In this document: positions 11,139 through 23,470 of the stretch, piece by piece
Layout: the number at the start of each line of letters is the position of its first letter
Numbering within the stretch: the stretch's first letter is position 1
Assembly: GCF_029867415.1 (NCBI RefSeq)
Contig: NW_026705229.1
Span: 1-64,000 of the forward strand
From: Vicia villosa
Lineage: Eukaryota; Streptophyta; Magnoliopsida; Fabales; Fabaceae
DNA: 64,000 nt
Direction: 5' to 3'
Program-made: the position numbers and the translations under genes
Notes under the pieces: generated by a model
Seen by the model: only the letters and a program-made list of their open reading frames with translations
The model's database searches: none
What the model was told of the DNA's origin: nothing

Positions 11139-11208
11139 GCCGGTTCTAAGATGCAAGCACTTAACCGTGTTTAGAAAAGATTCAGGAAGAGAAAAATGCT
11201 AAGTCAAG

Positions 11209-13197
11209 ATGGTTGATACTCCAACACCTACATCTACATCTGGCTCCGCTGAGCAAAACAATGGTAACAATGGTTACACTAGACCACCAGTATTTGATGG
11301 TGAAAACTTTGAATATTGGAAGGATAAACTTGAAAGTTACTTTCTTGGTCTAGATGCTGAATTATGAGATCTTCTGTTGGATGGTTACATACATCCAGTC
11401 AAAGCTAGTGGTGTAAGGCTCACGAGAAAAGAAATGTCTGATGAGCAAAAGAAAGACTTCAAAAACCATCACAGGTGTAGGACTGTTTTGCTGAATGCTG
11501 TCTCTCATGCTGAATATGAGAAGATATCTAACAGGGAAACGGCCCATGACATATATGAGTCTTTGAAAATGACTCATGAAGGAAATGCTCAAGTCAAGGA
11601 GACCAAAGCTCTTGCGCTAATCCAGAAGTATGAAGCCTTCAAGATGGAGGATGATGAAGACATTGAAAAGATGTTTTCAAGATTTCAAACTCTAACTGCT
11701 GGATTAAGAGTTCTGGACAAAGGCTACACCAAAGCTGATCATGTGAAGAAGATCATCAGAAGCTTGCCCAGAAGATGGGGCCCAATGGTGACTGCATTCA
11801 AGATAGCAAAGAATCTGAATGAAGTCTCTTTGGAAGAGCTGATCAGTGCCCTGAGGAGTCATGAAATTGAACTTGACACAAATGAACCTCAGAAGAAAGG
11901 TAAGTCTGTTGCTTTAAAATCTAATTATAAAAAATGCACTAACGCTTTTCAGGCTGAAGAAGTAGATTCTGAAGAATCAGAATCAGAAGAAGAAGAAGAA
12001 GATGAACTGTCCATGATTTCCAGAAGAGTTAACCAACTATGGAAAAGCAAGCAGAGGAAGTTCAAGAGCTTCAGAAGCTCAAAGAAGTCTGAAAGAGGAG
12101 AATCTTCTGGAGGCAGAAGATTTGACAAGAAGAAGGTCATGTGCTATGAATGCAATGAGCCTGGACACTACAAAAGTGAGTGCCCAAAACTTCAGAAGGA
12201 AAATCCCAAGAAGAAGTTTCATAAGAAGAAAGGTCTTATGGCAACATGGGATGAGTCAGAAGATGAATCAGACTCTGAAGATGAGCAGGAAAACGTTGCA
12301 TTGATGGCCACTGTCAATGATGGATCAGAATCTACATCAGAATCAGATTCTGAAGAGGTATTTTCTGAACTAACTAGAGATGAGTTAGTTTCCGGCCTAA
12401 CAGAGCTTCTTGAACTAAAAGCTCATCTTAGTATCAAATACAAAAAGCTGAAAAAGCAATTTGATTTTGAAACTAAGAAGCTTGAGTTGGAAAATTCTGA
12501 ATTAAAAGAAAAAGTTTTAAAATTATCCAACAACGTTGGACCTTCTTCTGATTCAGAAAAGTCCACTCCTAGTCTGAACCATATTCTGAAAGAATATGAT
12601 TTAAGTTTCAGGAAGTTCTTATCTAGAAGTATTGACAGAAGTCAGCTAGCTTCTATGATATATGCTGTGTCTGGAAACAAAAGAGTTGGCATCGGTTTTG
12701 AGGGTGAAATCCCATACAAACTTGAACCTGTAGATGATTTGAAAATCACATACAAGTCATTGTATGATCAGTTCAAGTATGGCCACTCACATGATATTAG
12801 GCACACATCACATGCTCAAAGCTTTCACATAACACACATCAAGAAGCATGTGACACAACCTAAGAAATATCATGAGACTCAAAATAAGAATTATCATGCT
12901 GTTCCTCCTATTGTTTATAATGCTAAACCCAAGTTCAATCAGAACTTGAGGAAAACTAACAAGAAAGGACCCAAGAAAATGTGGGTACCTAAGGAAAAGA
13001 TTATTCCTATTGTAGATATCCTTGGATGCAAAGAAGACAAAGCACAACATGTCATGGTACCTAGACTCTGGATGCTCGCGACACATGACAGGAAGAAGGT
13101 CTATGTTCCAAGACCTGGTGCTGAAATCTGGTGGAGAAGTCAAGTTTGGAGGAGATCAGAAGGGCAAGATAATTGGATCTGGAACTATAAAGTCTGA
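11209..13197 (+). pseudogene. Copia gag, copy 1 (one internal stop)
   Basis: Starts at ATG 11209 and stays in one frame to 13197 except for TGA at 11366-11368; the open part from 11377 is 606 residues. It has a copia-type gag domain (VFDGENFEYWKDKLESYF, then a helical capsid-like region), acidic Ser/Glu-rich linkers, a CCHC zinc knuckle CYECNEPGHYKSEC (from 12142, around residue 312) that would bind genomic RNA, and a second acidic stretch. The start is chosen because it matches the start of copy 2 (61954). The last ~60 codons overlap the protease, which is in the +1 frame. Gag forms the cytoplasmic particle in which reverse transcription occurs. Confidence 0.9.
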
Positions 13198-13630
13198 TAA
13201 CTCTCCTTCCATAACTAATGTACTTCTGGTAGAAGGATTAACACATAACTTATTGTCCATAAGTCAATTAAGTGACAATGGTTATGATATAATCTTCAAT
13301 CAAAAGTCTTGCAAGGCTGTAAGTCAGAAGGATGGCTCAATCCTATTTACAGGCAAGAGGAAGAACAACATTTATAAGACAGATCTTCAAGATCTTATGA
13401 GTCAGAAGGTAACTTGTCTTATGTCTGTTTCTGAAAAGCAGTGGGTCTGGCACAGAAGATTAGGACATGCTAGCTTGAGAAAGATTTCTCAGATTAACAA
13501 ACTAAATCTTGTCAGAGGACTCCCAAATCTGAAATATCAATTAGATGCTCTTTGTGAAGCATGTCAGAAGGGCAAGTTCTCCAATCTGCATTCAAGTCTA
13601 AGAATGTTGTTTCTACCTCAAGGCCGTTAG
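13022..13630 (+). pseudogene. Copia protease and integrase zinc-binding region, copy 1
   Basis: In the +1 frame relative to gag. It has the aspartic protease motif WYLDSGCSRHMTG (active-site D-S-G) and, further on, the integrase HHCC zinc-binding pattern (WHRRLGHAS...CEACQKGK). A single missing base near 13587 throws the frame out just after GKFS, so the rest of pol continues in a different phase from 13561. There is no independent ATG; the frame opens after a TAG at 13013, so it needs a ribosomal frameshift out of gag or an unrecognised mechanism. Confidence 0.9.
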
Positions 13631-16143
13631 AACTTCTGCACATTGATCTGTTTGGTCCAGTCAAAACAGCATCTGTCAGAGGGAAGAAATATGGATTAGT
13701 CATCGTGGATGATTATAGCCGCTGGACATGGGTAAAGTTCTTGAAACACAAGGATGAGTCTCATTCAGTGTTCTTTGAATTCTGCACTCAGATTCAATCT
13801 GAGAAAGAGTGCAAAATCATAAAGGTTAGAAGTGATCATGGTGGCGAATTTGAGAACAGATTCTTTGAGGAGTTCTTCAAAGAAAATGGTATTGCCCATG
13901 ATTTATCTTGCCCTAGAACTCCACATCAAAATGGAGTTGTAGAGCGAAAGAATAGGACTCTACAAGAAATGGCTAGAACTATGATCAATGAAACCAATAT
14001 GGCTAAGCATTTCTGGGCAGAAGCAATAAACACTGCATGTTATATTCAGAATAGAATCTCTATAAGACCTATTCTAAATAAGACTCCTTATGAATTGTGG
14101 AAGAACAGAAAGCCCAACATTTCATATTTCCATCCTTTTGGATGTGTATGCTTTATTCTGAATACTAAAGATCATCTTGGTAAGTTTGATTCTAAGGCAC
14201 AAAAGTGTTTCCTTCTTGGATATTCTGAACGCTCAAAAGGCTACAGAGTATACAATACTGAAACATTGGTTGTAGAAGAATCAATCAATATCAGGTTTGA
14301 TGATAAGCTTGGTCTTGAAAAGCCAATGCAGTTTGAGAATTTTGCAGATTTTGATATTGATATATCAGAAGTAGTAGAACCAAGAAGCAAAGCATCAGAA
14401 GCAGAGCTTCTCAGAAGCAAAGAATCTGAAGATCAAGTTGCAGCTTCTTTGGAGAACCTAAGCATTTCTGAAGAACCAACTGTCAGAAGATCTCCCAGAC
14501 TCACTTCTGCTCATTCAGAAGATGTCATTCTTGGAAAGAAGGAAGATCCTATCAGAACAAGAGCATTCCTTAAGAACAACGCAGAATGTCAATTAGGTCT
14601 TGTATCTTTGATCGAGCCAACTTCTGTTGATCAAGCTCTAGAAGATCCAGACTGGATAATTGCTATGCAAGAAGAACTTAATCAGTTTACAAGGAATGAT
14701 GTATGGGATCTTGTTCCTAGACCAAAAAGATTCAATATCATTGGTACAAAATGGGTCTTCAGAAACAAGCTGAGTGAGAAAGGAGAAGTGGTGAGAAACA
14801 AAGCCAGACTGGTTGCTCAGGGATATAGTCAGCAAGAAGGAATTGACTATACAGAAACCTTTGCACCAGTGGCCAGGTTAGAATATATTCGTCTATTAAT
14901 TTCTTTTTCCACTCAACATAACATCACTCTGTATCAGATGGATGTTAAGAGTGTCTTCTTAAATGGTTATATAGATGAAGAAGTCTATGTCCACCAACCT
15001 CCTGGTTTTGAAGACTCCATGTCTCCAATTCATGTTTTTAAATTAAAGAAATCATTATACGGATTGAAACAAGCTCCTAGAGCTTGGTATGAACGCTTAG
15101 GTTCTTTCCTTGTGGAAAATGGTTTCACTAGAGGAAAAGTGGACACTACCCTCTTCTGTAAAACCTTTAAAAAGGATATTTTAATATGTCAAATATATGT
15201 AGATGATATCATCTTTGGAACATCTAATGCTACACTTGGAAAGGAGTTTGCTGAATCTATGCAGGCTGAGTTTGAGATGAGCATGATGGGAGAACTCAAG
15301 TATTTCCTTGGGATACAAATCAATCAAACATCAGAAGGAACATATGTTCATCAAACCAAGTATGTGAAAGAACTTCTGAAGAAGTTTAATCTTTCTGATT
15401 GCAAAGAAGCCAAAACTCATATGCATCCAACGTGCATTCTAGGTAAGGATGAGGTAAGTAAAAAGGTAGATCAGAAGTTGTACATAGGTATGATTGGATC
15501 TCTTCTATATTTGACTGCTTCTAGACCTGACATACTGTTCAGTGTTTGTTTGTGTGCTAGATTCCAATCAGATCCTAGAGAATCTCACTTAACAGCTGTT
15601 AAGAGAATTCTGAGGTATCTGAAAGGTACTACTAATGTTGGTTTAGTTTACAGAAAATCTAAAGAATACAACTTAGTAGGATTCTGCGATGCTGACTATG
15701 CTGTAGATAGAATTGAAAGAAAGAGTACTTCTGGAAGTTGTCAATTTCTTGGAAGTCATCTGATCTCCTGTTACAGCAAGAAGCAAGCAACCATTGCTCT
15801 CTCAACAACAGAAGCAGAATATGTTGCTGCTGCTGGTTGTTGCACACAAATGCTCTGGATAAAGATTCAGCTAGAATATTATCAGATATATGAGAGTAAC
15901 ATTCCTATCTTCTGTGATAATACTTCTGCTATATGTTTATCTAAAAATCCTATTCTACATTCAAAAGCTAAACATATTGAGATTAAACATCATTTCATGA
16001 GGGACTATGTTCAGAAGGGTGTTCTCTCTTTAAACTTTGTGAATACAGACCATCAATGGGCTGATATCTTTACAAAACCCCTGGCTGAAGATAGATTTAA
16101 ATTCATTCTGAAAAATATCAGTATGGATGTATGCCCAAAATGA
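13561..16143 (+). pseudogene. Copia integrase, reverse transcriptase and RNase H, copy 1
   Basis: 860-residue open frame and the best preserved part of the element. Integrase core: LHIDLFGPV, RSDHGGEFE and HQNGVVERKN, giving the D, D, E catalytic set. RT: GTKWVFRNK, ARLVAQGYSQ, QMDVKSVFLNG and the catalytic YVDD (residues 546-549). RNase H: FCDADYA, TTEAEYVA, CDNTSAI, and the terminal DIFTKPL. Codons and lineage match SIRE/Maximus. It lies in a different frame from the protease segment because of the single-base loss near 13587, so it is not expressed as a polyprotein. Stop TGA at 16141. Confidence 0.95.
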
Positions 16144-16538
16144 GGAGATGAGAAGATCTTATGTATGGTTAACTTCTGAAATATGATTGGATTATAAGAA
16201 GTTCTGATTTTAACCAATTAGAAGTATGATTCCGTTATTACTAACGTTTCATTGTCTAAGATGATTCAGAACTACTTTAAAAGTAAAACTGCTGTCAAGT
16301 GGCTTTCCAGATGGTAAACACGTGTTCACTATTTTTGGACAAGCATGTGTGCAGTTGAGGTGACGCCGCCCTAGGTAACTGTGCTAATCACGTCTTTTGT
16401 CATAAATCTCTCTCCTCATGTCACGTAATATTAAATACCATTCATCATTTCATTTTATTTTTTTTCGTTTTATATTTCTTCAAACGTTTCACTTCCCTCT
16501 TTTATTTCTCTCACTCTTTGCATTCTGTGTCATCCTTG

Positions 16539-16572
<34 letters not shown>

Positions 16573-16623
16573 CTGCATTTTTGCATAAACCCTAGTTTAT
16601 TCATCTTCAACCTAGCATTCACC
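16144..16623 (+). other. Spacer between pol and the 3' ORF of copia copy 1
   Basis: Non-coding. It ends with a pyrimidine-rich stretch containing a (CT)n run at about 16539-16566, followed by CACCATG at 16621. This resembles a plant promoter/5' UTR for the 3' ORF, but no convincing TATA box is seen. Confidence 0.5.
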
Positions 16624-17796
16624 ATGAATCCTTCTTCAAGTTCCTCTCATCAAGCTTTCAACAGACAAGAAGATTCTCCACTTAAAACTTGCTCCATTCC
16701 TGCTTCAGAAATGGAAGTTCTGTGTGAGTCTCCGGTGGACTTTGATGATTTGGGTGCATATGGTTTCAGATTTGATGCTAAGGTTATGGAACAAGGATGG
16801 TCGAACTACTTGAAGAGATTGGTTGGACCAATCTATCCTGCCCTTGTGAAAGAATTCTGGGCTCATGCAACCGTCACTCCAACCGCTATTCTCTCCTTCG
16901 TGCTAGGGCATGAAGTTGTTATAACTGAAGACTTGATCAGATATCTGTACAACCTTGAAGATAAAGAAGGTCTTATTGGTCCTATTGCTGGAAGGGTTAA
17001 TTGGCCCCAGGTTGAGAGACAAATCTCGTGTGTCAACGGGCTTGAAGCTAACTTTACTGGTACCTTGAAACCTTTCTATCAGGTTTGGGCTGCGATCATT
17101 ATGGGATCTCTTCATCATAGAAGAAAGGCATTCTCCTCCACCGTCATCACTCCTGATCAGAAGTACACTCTCTTCTGCATTGGGCAAAGGTATGAACTCA
17201 ACATCTCCAACATCCTCTTTGAAAATCTGAAGTTGGCTGTTGAAGAATCAAGGGATGAAGAGCGTGTGAAGTATCCTAAACTTTAAAGGAATACCATTCC
17301 TTTCGGCAGAATGATCTCAGATATTCTGATTGAAAGTGATCTGATGGACTCTCTGAAGTCTTGTGGGACGCCTAACTTCTTCAAAGTCACTCAAGGTGCT
17401 ACCTTCAATGGTCTTGACTTGGTAAGAATGGAACTGGTCCCACAGATAGTTTCTGTTCCTTTTGATTTCTCTGGTGGTCCTCTCAGAAGAATCCCTGTTG
17501 CAGGCTTCTCAACCTTGTTTCAAGCTGAACTGGTGCCATACCCCAATTTTTGACCCTAAGAGTACACATCATTTGCATATCAACCATCAATCAAGAGTTT
17601 CATCTCAGAGCTCTACTTGTGATGTTGTGCTCAATTCATCTGCAAGGGAATAATCGAGCACCCATGTTTTAGTTTGTATATATTGCTTTACTAACCAAAA
17701 TACCAAAAATATTGCCTTGTGCTTTTGTATGTTTGTGTTTTGTAGGTATCAAGTCAAATTACCCATCAAAAGGAGCATTTTTCAACAATTGCACTG

Positions 17797-17910
17797 TGCA
17801 AATCGATTTGCATAAGGTGTAAATCGATTTGCATAACTGTTTTTGCCCCAGAATGTGCCTTTTTCAGCTATGTAAATAGATTTGCATAAGGTGCAAATCG
17901 ATTGCACCAG
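17797..17910 (+). repeat. AAATCGATTT palindrome cluster 1
   Basis: TGCAAATCGATTTGCA at 17797-17812 is a perfect 16 bp palindrome. A near copy follows at ~17819, then a diverged pair at ~17871 and ~17892. Confidence 0.9.
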
Positions 17911-18604
17911 CACGAATTTGGAAAAATGAAGGCAAAATTCAGCTTTTGAAAGTGTTGACATCATTTGCAAGCATGGGAAGCATGACTTAGTTCTCATATT
18001 GGATTTCCTACATCATTTTATCATGAGCCCTCATGTGATTGCATCAAGACCATTGGATTTCATTTTGGCTCCAAAACCTTTCTCCAAGCCTAATTCTATT
18101 TTCCAATCCTAACTCCAAGCCACAAAATTTCCCAAGCCTAAGTGCTATAAATTGAGGCATTCCCCTCTTCATTTTTCAAGCTTGGATAGCCAAGAAAACC
18201 CTTGCTCTTTCTCTCCTCACCTCTTCCAAACCCATCACTCATAGCTCTTTTTTCTTCCACACAAATTAGTGAGTCACATCTTGAACCTCACTAATTTAGA
18301 GCTAAACCTCAACATAAACACTACTTTTCTTCATCAATTGTGAGAGATCAAGGCTTGTGGTTGTGTGTTCTTGAAGAAGATTCAAAGTTTGTGAAAGATT
18401 TGGTAAAATTCTAGATCCAATCCATAATTCAAGATGTGATCCATTGTTGTTTATGCTTGATGCACCTTTGGTGCTATATTGATGAGATTTGCTTGCTTAC
18501 TTGATACATTTTCGTGCACAAATTGATCCAAGATCACAAGGTGTTTGGTTTTATGTTTAAACAAGTTTTCTTCTCTTTATTTGCTGTTTTTTTGAAAACT
18601 GTGT

Positions 18605-18720
18605 TGTGCAAATCGATTTACATCTTGTGCAAATCGATTTACACAACTGAAAACTGCGCAGATTTTGAAAACAGAGTTATGCAAATCGATTTACACTCTG
18701 TGCAAATCGATTTACACTGG
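18605..18720 (+). repeat. AAATCGATTT palindrome cluster 2
   Basis: Four copies of GCAAATCGATTTACA in two pairs, about 22-24 bp between partners. Same motif as cluster 1, some 800 bp away in the same LTR. Confidence 0.9.
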
Positions 18721-18821
18721 GCAGAATGCTGTTTTTTGTGGTTTTTGACTTGTTTTTGGTGCCTCTTTTTCCTATATTTCCTTGGTTATGTACTTGTAAT
18801 TTTTTTATTGTTCTTTCTTTT

Positions 18822-19190
18822 GATCAATGAGAGTCTTAAACATCTTGAGAGTTCTATGGACTCTTGATGAAGACTAGATCATATTATCTTTTCTTGACTT
18901 TTCTTCTTATCTCTTATTTTCATTTTTATTGTCTTATGATCGATGAAAGTCTTGACATCTTGAGAATTCTATGGATTCTTGATAAAGACTAGGTCAATTT
19001 ATGTTTTCATCTCTTTGTTCTTATATCTCTTTTGATCGATGAAAGTCTTAACATCTTGAGAATTCTATGGATTCTTGATAAAGACTAGATCAATTTATGT
19101 TTCTATTTCTTTCTTCTTATTTTCTTCCGATCGATGAAAGTCTTAATATCTTGAGAATTCTATGGATTCTTGATAAAGACTAGATCATTT
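18822..19190 (+). repeat. Four-unit ~96-116 bp tandem repeat with hairpins
   Basis: Units start at 18822, 18938, 19034 and 19129. Each has an outer stem AGTCTT/AAGACT and an inner stem around the loop TCTATGG. Unit 1 has TTGAGAGT/ACTCTTGA; units 2-4 have TTGAGAAT/ATTCTTGA, a paired G-C to A-T change. Confidence 0.85.
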
Positions 19191-22100
19191 CTTCTTCTTC
19201 TTCTTCTTCTTATTTCTTTGTATTGATGATTTTGATACATGGAGAATCCTCCTACATTTGTCCTGACTCGATAAAAGGATCAAATATGGAAGAGAATTGT
19301 ATGCGGTTGATTTAAGACTTGTGGAGGTTTTTATCGTGTAGTCGCTATGATTTTATCAAGCTTCTGATAAACCCCATTGAATTTAAATCTGAGTACATCA
19401 TTCACTCACCATCGATCTTTATCACTAACTTTGATAACATACTGGACAAGTTTCAAGATGGTTATCTTTAACATCTAACAATTGACTTTAATTTCCGTAA
19501 TTTACTATACCGCTCTTTTATATTTCTCGCTTTATCGCTTTATTTTATCATTACATCATATTTACATTCCGCCATTTTCTCTTTGTCCATTTGGACGTTT
19601 ATAATTCCGCTATTTTCCTTTTGTCCATTTGGACATATGTTTATGCTTCCGCTATTTTTCTTTTGTCCACTTGGACCATACTTTACTTTTATGCTAAAAT
19701 ACTAATAAACAACAAAAATCTAAAAAAACGTTTAATGTTCTCTTTTGGACTATTGGTTACTATCCCGAGCATTCTGGAGATTTGGACTTATGGACTTAGT
19801 GCCCCTGGACCCTTATTCTGTTGATTACTCTGTTATTATTCTGTCTGTCTGGCATTGGATTGTTGTCTGTTTTTATGTGCAGGTATTTCCTTGAAAGCCC
19901 TTGATGGTAAATTCCAAGGCATTGAGATAAGGATTTTACCCGAAAACAGTCGTTACTTTGCCCGATTTTCGTCAGAATTTTTATGCGCTTAATGCAAAGT
20001 GGTGCTAAAACAATAAGTTCATCTGGATTCCCAAGTGATAATATGTTGGTTTGGTATTGATAAGTCCAAAGGATGGGAAATCTACCTTGACTCATAAATG
20101 TCAAGTGTTGGCTTCTTTCTTCGGTTAGACCGTTTCTTTCTTTAGCTTTTATTTTACGCAATAGGAATAGCCTCTTCATCTCCTCCCACTTCTTAAATTT
20201 TCAAAATCTTCTCTCTTTTTACAAAACCTTCTTATGTTTGCAAACCTTTTCAAAACCTCTCTTTTAAAAATATCTTTTGCCCTTAGTGGCTTTTCTTCAA
20301 AAGTTTAGACACGATTAATTGTCGAACCGGGTGGCGATACCCCTTTGATTTTGAAATTGATTGATATAATGAGATCTTTTCCGCGTGAGAGAGCTAGTGG
20401 CATACTTGTTAATTTTATCCGAGTTGGAGCCCTTCTTTCATTTGCGATGCAAAGAACTCGTTTGTTCTCATGCTCAAAGTCAACGGCTGAGTATTTCTCT
20501 CCGATGACGATAAAGTGTTTATTCGTTTTTAAACGTTTTCCCAAAAGCGGAACTGCATTAGCTCTGACTTCTCCATTGCACCGAGGAGGTATGTAGGCCC
20601 AAAGCTTAATGCTTTGCCGAGCTTATTTTAAATAAAAATAAACCGTTTTTCTAGCACACACACAACACAGATTTTCAAAAAGGTTCCTGTGGAATACCAC
20701 AGATATGAGGGGTGCTTAAAACCTCCCCCTTGTATAAACAACACCCGTACCTAAGATCTCATCTTTTGTTTTAAAAACAAACTTTGGTTTTTTTTCGTTC
20801 TTTTCCCTTTTCCTTTGGAAATAATAAAAGCGCGGTGGCGACTTTCACTGAAATATTGATTCGAGTCATCCTATGGCTTCGACATCAGATTTTCCCCGCT
20901 ACATTTGGTCAAAGCTGTTAAGTTCTTTTTGGAAGCTTCTGTAAGAAACTCCTCTCCTATTGATCCTGCATGGATGCGTGGAAGAGTGCTTCCTTCTCAA
21001 GCTGACCTCAAGAAGGAGGATAAGAAGAAGCATGAACAGAGGCTTAAGAGAAAGGCTGCTCAAGAAGCTTCTGAAAGAGAACTCAGGCAGAAGGTCATTT
21101 ATGACCCTCTCAAAGTAAATGCCTTTGAAGTAAGGCGAACTGGCAATTTTCCAGACAGGAATACATTCCACCTTCTCCTTCTGAACCTCAATCCTCCACC
21201 ATTTCTCAGAATATTCTTTAATCTCCATCCATTACCCAAACACCCACTCCCATTGCACCTCAACCAAATAATCTGCAAACACCCTCATCCTCTCAAGTTC
21301 TCAATCCTACCCCCATAACTACCATTCTTCCCACACCCACAAATATAGCCTCCACATCAACCCCCTCCACAAATATTCCATCTTCCTCAACCACCACTGT
21401 TCCACCTGTTCCATCTCACCCCTTTCCCACCAGAAAATCCAATCCTTACTGCCTTCTCTACCCAGACTACAAATTTACCTTTAACCCTCCTGAACCTGAA
21501 CCTTTCTTCTGGCTGGAGGAATTCAAAAGTGAAGTTAACAGCAGGCTGGATCTCCTGAAGGATGCCTTCCTCAATGAGTTGGATGATGTATCTACTAGAA
21601 ATCTTTGGAGAAGCTTTCGCCAAGATTTCCAAGTAAGAGCCATGGCTGTTCAGAAGAGGCTGGTAGCTGCTGCACCTGCTTATGCTGGATATCGTCTGGA
21701 AATGGATGATGGAAGATACTTTCATCCTTTAAGGAACAGTGTCTGTCTTGAAGAAAAGCCCTTTGTGGATGAACTAGAAGAAGCAAGACTTGCTGCTGCA
21801 ATGGAAGCTAACCCTTACAGAGATATTGTGGTCTGGAGACCTCAGTATCCAGTGCTGCTTGGAGATTTCAGATGGCTGTTTGACCTTCTGAGAGCTAGTC
21901 CTTCTGCAGAAGATCCTGATATGGAAATTCCAGAAGTTGCCGCTCCTCTAGAAGTTGAAGGTCCTTCTGCCCCAAGGAATCTAGCTGCCATTATGCAAGC
22001 TCTTGAGAATGGAGATTCTGATCTTCCTACTCCAGTGTACGGAGATGATGTTGAGATGGAAGATGCTGATGTTGAAGCGGAAGATCATTCGGTCGAAGAA

Positions 22101-22391
22101 ATTCCTGTTGAGGAAAATCCTTCTAATGATCTCTCTCAGAAGACTGCCATGGAAGCAATGGTGATTAATGCTGATCCTCTGAACAGAAGCTGTGAGGCTT
22201 CTTCTGGTGAACCCTCTGTTCTAGCAAGAACTCTAGAGGTAGTTCAGAAGACCCAGGTTGAGATGGTTTCTCGGATGGATACGCAAGATGAAACCAATGC
22301 TGAGTTTCGTGCCTTCATCCATAGTCAGAATGAGAGTAATGCAACGATTCAAGCTATGCTAGCCCAGATTATGTCTAAGCTAAGGTCTTAG

Positions 22392-22926
22392 TCTTTGAGT
22401 CTTAGTTGTCTCTTTGCTTTCTGCATCTGTTTTATTTCCTTCTGCATCTTCTATGTACTTTTCCTTTGATCAATGAAAATTTGTTCTGTTTCTTTCCTTT
22501 TTTCGTTTTTTACATCTGAATCTTTTTATGCTTTTTGATGTTATGACAAAAAGGGGGAGAAAATGTGATAAATGATCTGATTTAATTTATCAGTTGCTGG
22601 GTGAAAGTCCCCACATTTCTAACAAGAACTTGTAAGTTCTGTGTTGTTTTAAAGTGTTTTGCAGGATTGAAGAAAATCTTGAAAGCTCAACACTAGAAGC
22701 AAAACCATGGAAACGCAATTCTGTAAAAGGAATAAGCTCATGGAAACTGAAGCAAGCTGAGTGCTATGAAGCTTCAGAATCAGAAGCAAGAAGGAAGAAT
22801 GTTATGATATTCTAATGATAGAATATGCACTAACCTTTTCTCTGTCCTTATATGCTCTGATATAATTGTTTAAGCTTTACTATATATAATCTGATGCATT
22901 CTGTATGTTCTGATACATATTTTATG

Positions 22927-23025
<99 letters not shown>

Positions 23026-23470
23026 TATGCTCTGATTCATTCATGCTCTGGTTTTTGTCGTATAGTTTGTTCTGTAACATTTTAGAATGTAGAAGATGCT
23101 CTGATGATGCTCTGGTACATTCAACAATGTTCTGATACAATCTAGCATGGAATGATTCAAGAAGAAATTCAAGCTCTGAAGCTGTCCTTTGGAAGCAAGA
23201 AGCAGAAGCTGTGAATTTTCTGAAATATCTATGCATGTGTGATCGTCTCAGCTGAAATAGAAGATACTCAAGGAAGTTCTTTATGCAAATTTCTTCTAGT
23301 ATTTATTTCAGGGGGAGATTATTTATCTTAGGGGGAGATTGTTAATCTCAGGGGGAGACACATTCACACATTATGTTTATATGTTGTTGCTATAAATGTG
23401 TAATTGTCTTTTTCCGTCTGATATTCTGATTGCAAATTCATATCATTTATATATGTTTTTGTCATCATCA
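22392..23470 (+). other. 3' untranslated region of copia copy 1
   Basis: Non-coding. It contains a purine-rich AAAAAGGGGGAGA near 22549, a long (TA)n/(TG)n microsatellite (22933-23026), many CTCTGATA-type repeats, and three more AGGGGGAGA tracts between 23310 and 23360. Confidence 0.7.
22933..23026. repeat. (TA)40 microsatellite followed by (TG)n
   Basis: About 80 bp of pure TA at 22933-23012, then about seven TG units. Length in the assembly may be unreliable. Confidence 0.98.

Larger units (their letters stand above)
17534..20903 (+). mobile_element. Ogre/Tat-type solo LTR inside the copia 3' ORF
   Basis: 3370 bp starting TGCCATACCCCAATTTTTGA and ending CCGCTACA, very like the LTR at 1244 in its start. 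Coding sequence of the 3' ORF continues on both sides (GAACTGG before, TTTGGTC after). There is no second LTR and no internal region. The flanking 5-mers ACTGG and TTTGG match at three of five positions only. It contains TATAAAT (18146), palindrome clusters (17797-17910, 18605-18720), a hairpin tandem repeat (18822-19190), and a GGTTCCTGTGGAATACCACA segment near its 3' end shared with the LTR at 1244. Confidence 0.85.
16624..22391 (+). pseudogene. SIRE/Maximus 3' ORF (plant transposon protein / env-like), broken
   Basis: Extra ORF downstream of pol, where SIRE elements carry an 'env-like' gene. The N-terminal half (16624-17533) matches my memory of the 'putative plant transposon protein' domain: GYGFRFDAKVMEQGW-like opening, YPALVKEFWAHATV, LYNLEDKEG. 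After the inserted LTR the frame resumes with a charged Lys/Glu-rich stretch, then a Pro/Ser/Thr-rich linker and an acidic C-terminal half (21579-22391) with a coiled-coil-like end (MSKLRS). Breaks: TAA at 17284, solo LTR 17534-20903, a frameshift near 21160, and a TAA near 21210. Function unknown; no clear signal peptide or membrane segment is visible, so 'envelope' is only a positional label. Confidence 0.8.

Noticed and set aside
13561..16143. A host gene for a large intact protein
   Set aside because: All domains are copia integrase, RT and RNase H between matched LTRs.
16624..17286. A genuine retroviral envelope gene
   Set aside because: No convincing signal peptide, furin-like site or transmembrane anchor; it matches the plant transposon protein type and is called env-like only by position.
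20345..20596. 83-codon frame near the end of the solo LTR
   Set aside because: Lies wholly within LTR sequence and shows no family features.
22933..23026. (TA)n as a biologically notable structure
   Set aside because: Ordinary microsatellite with uncertain length; only its position in the 3' UTR was recorded.
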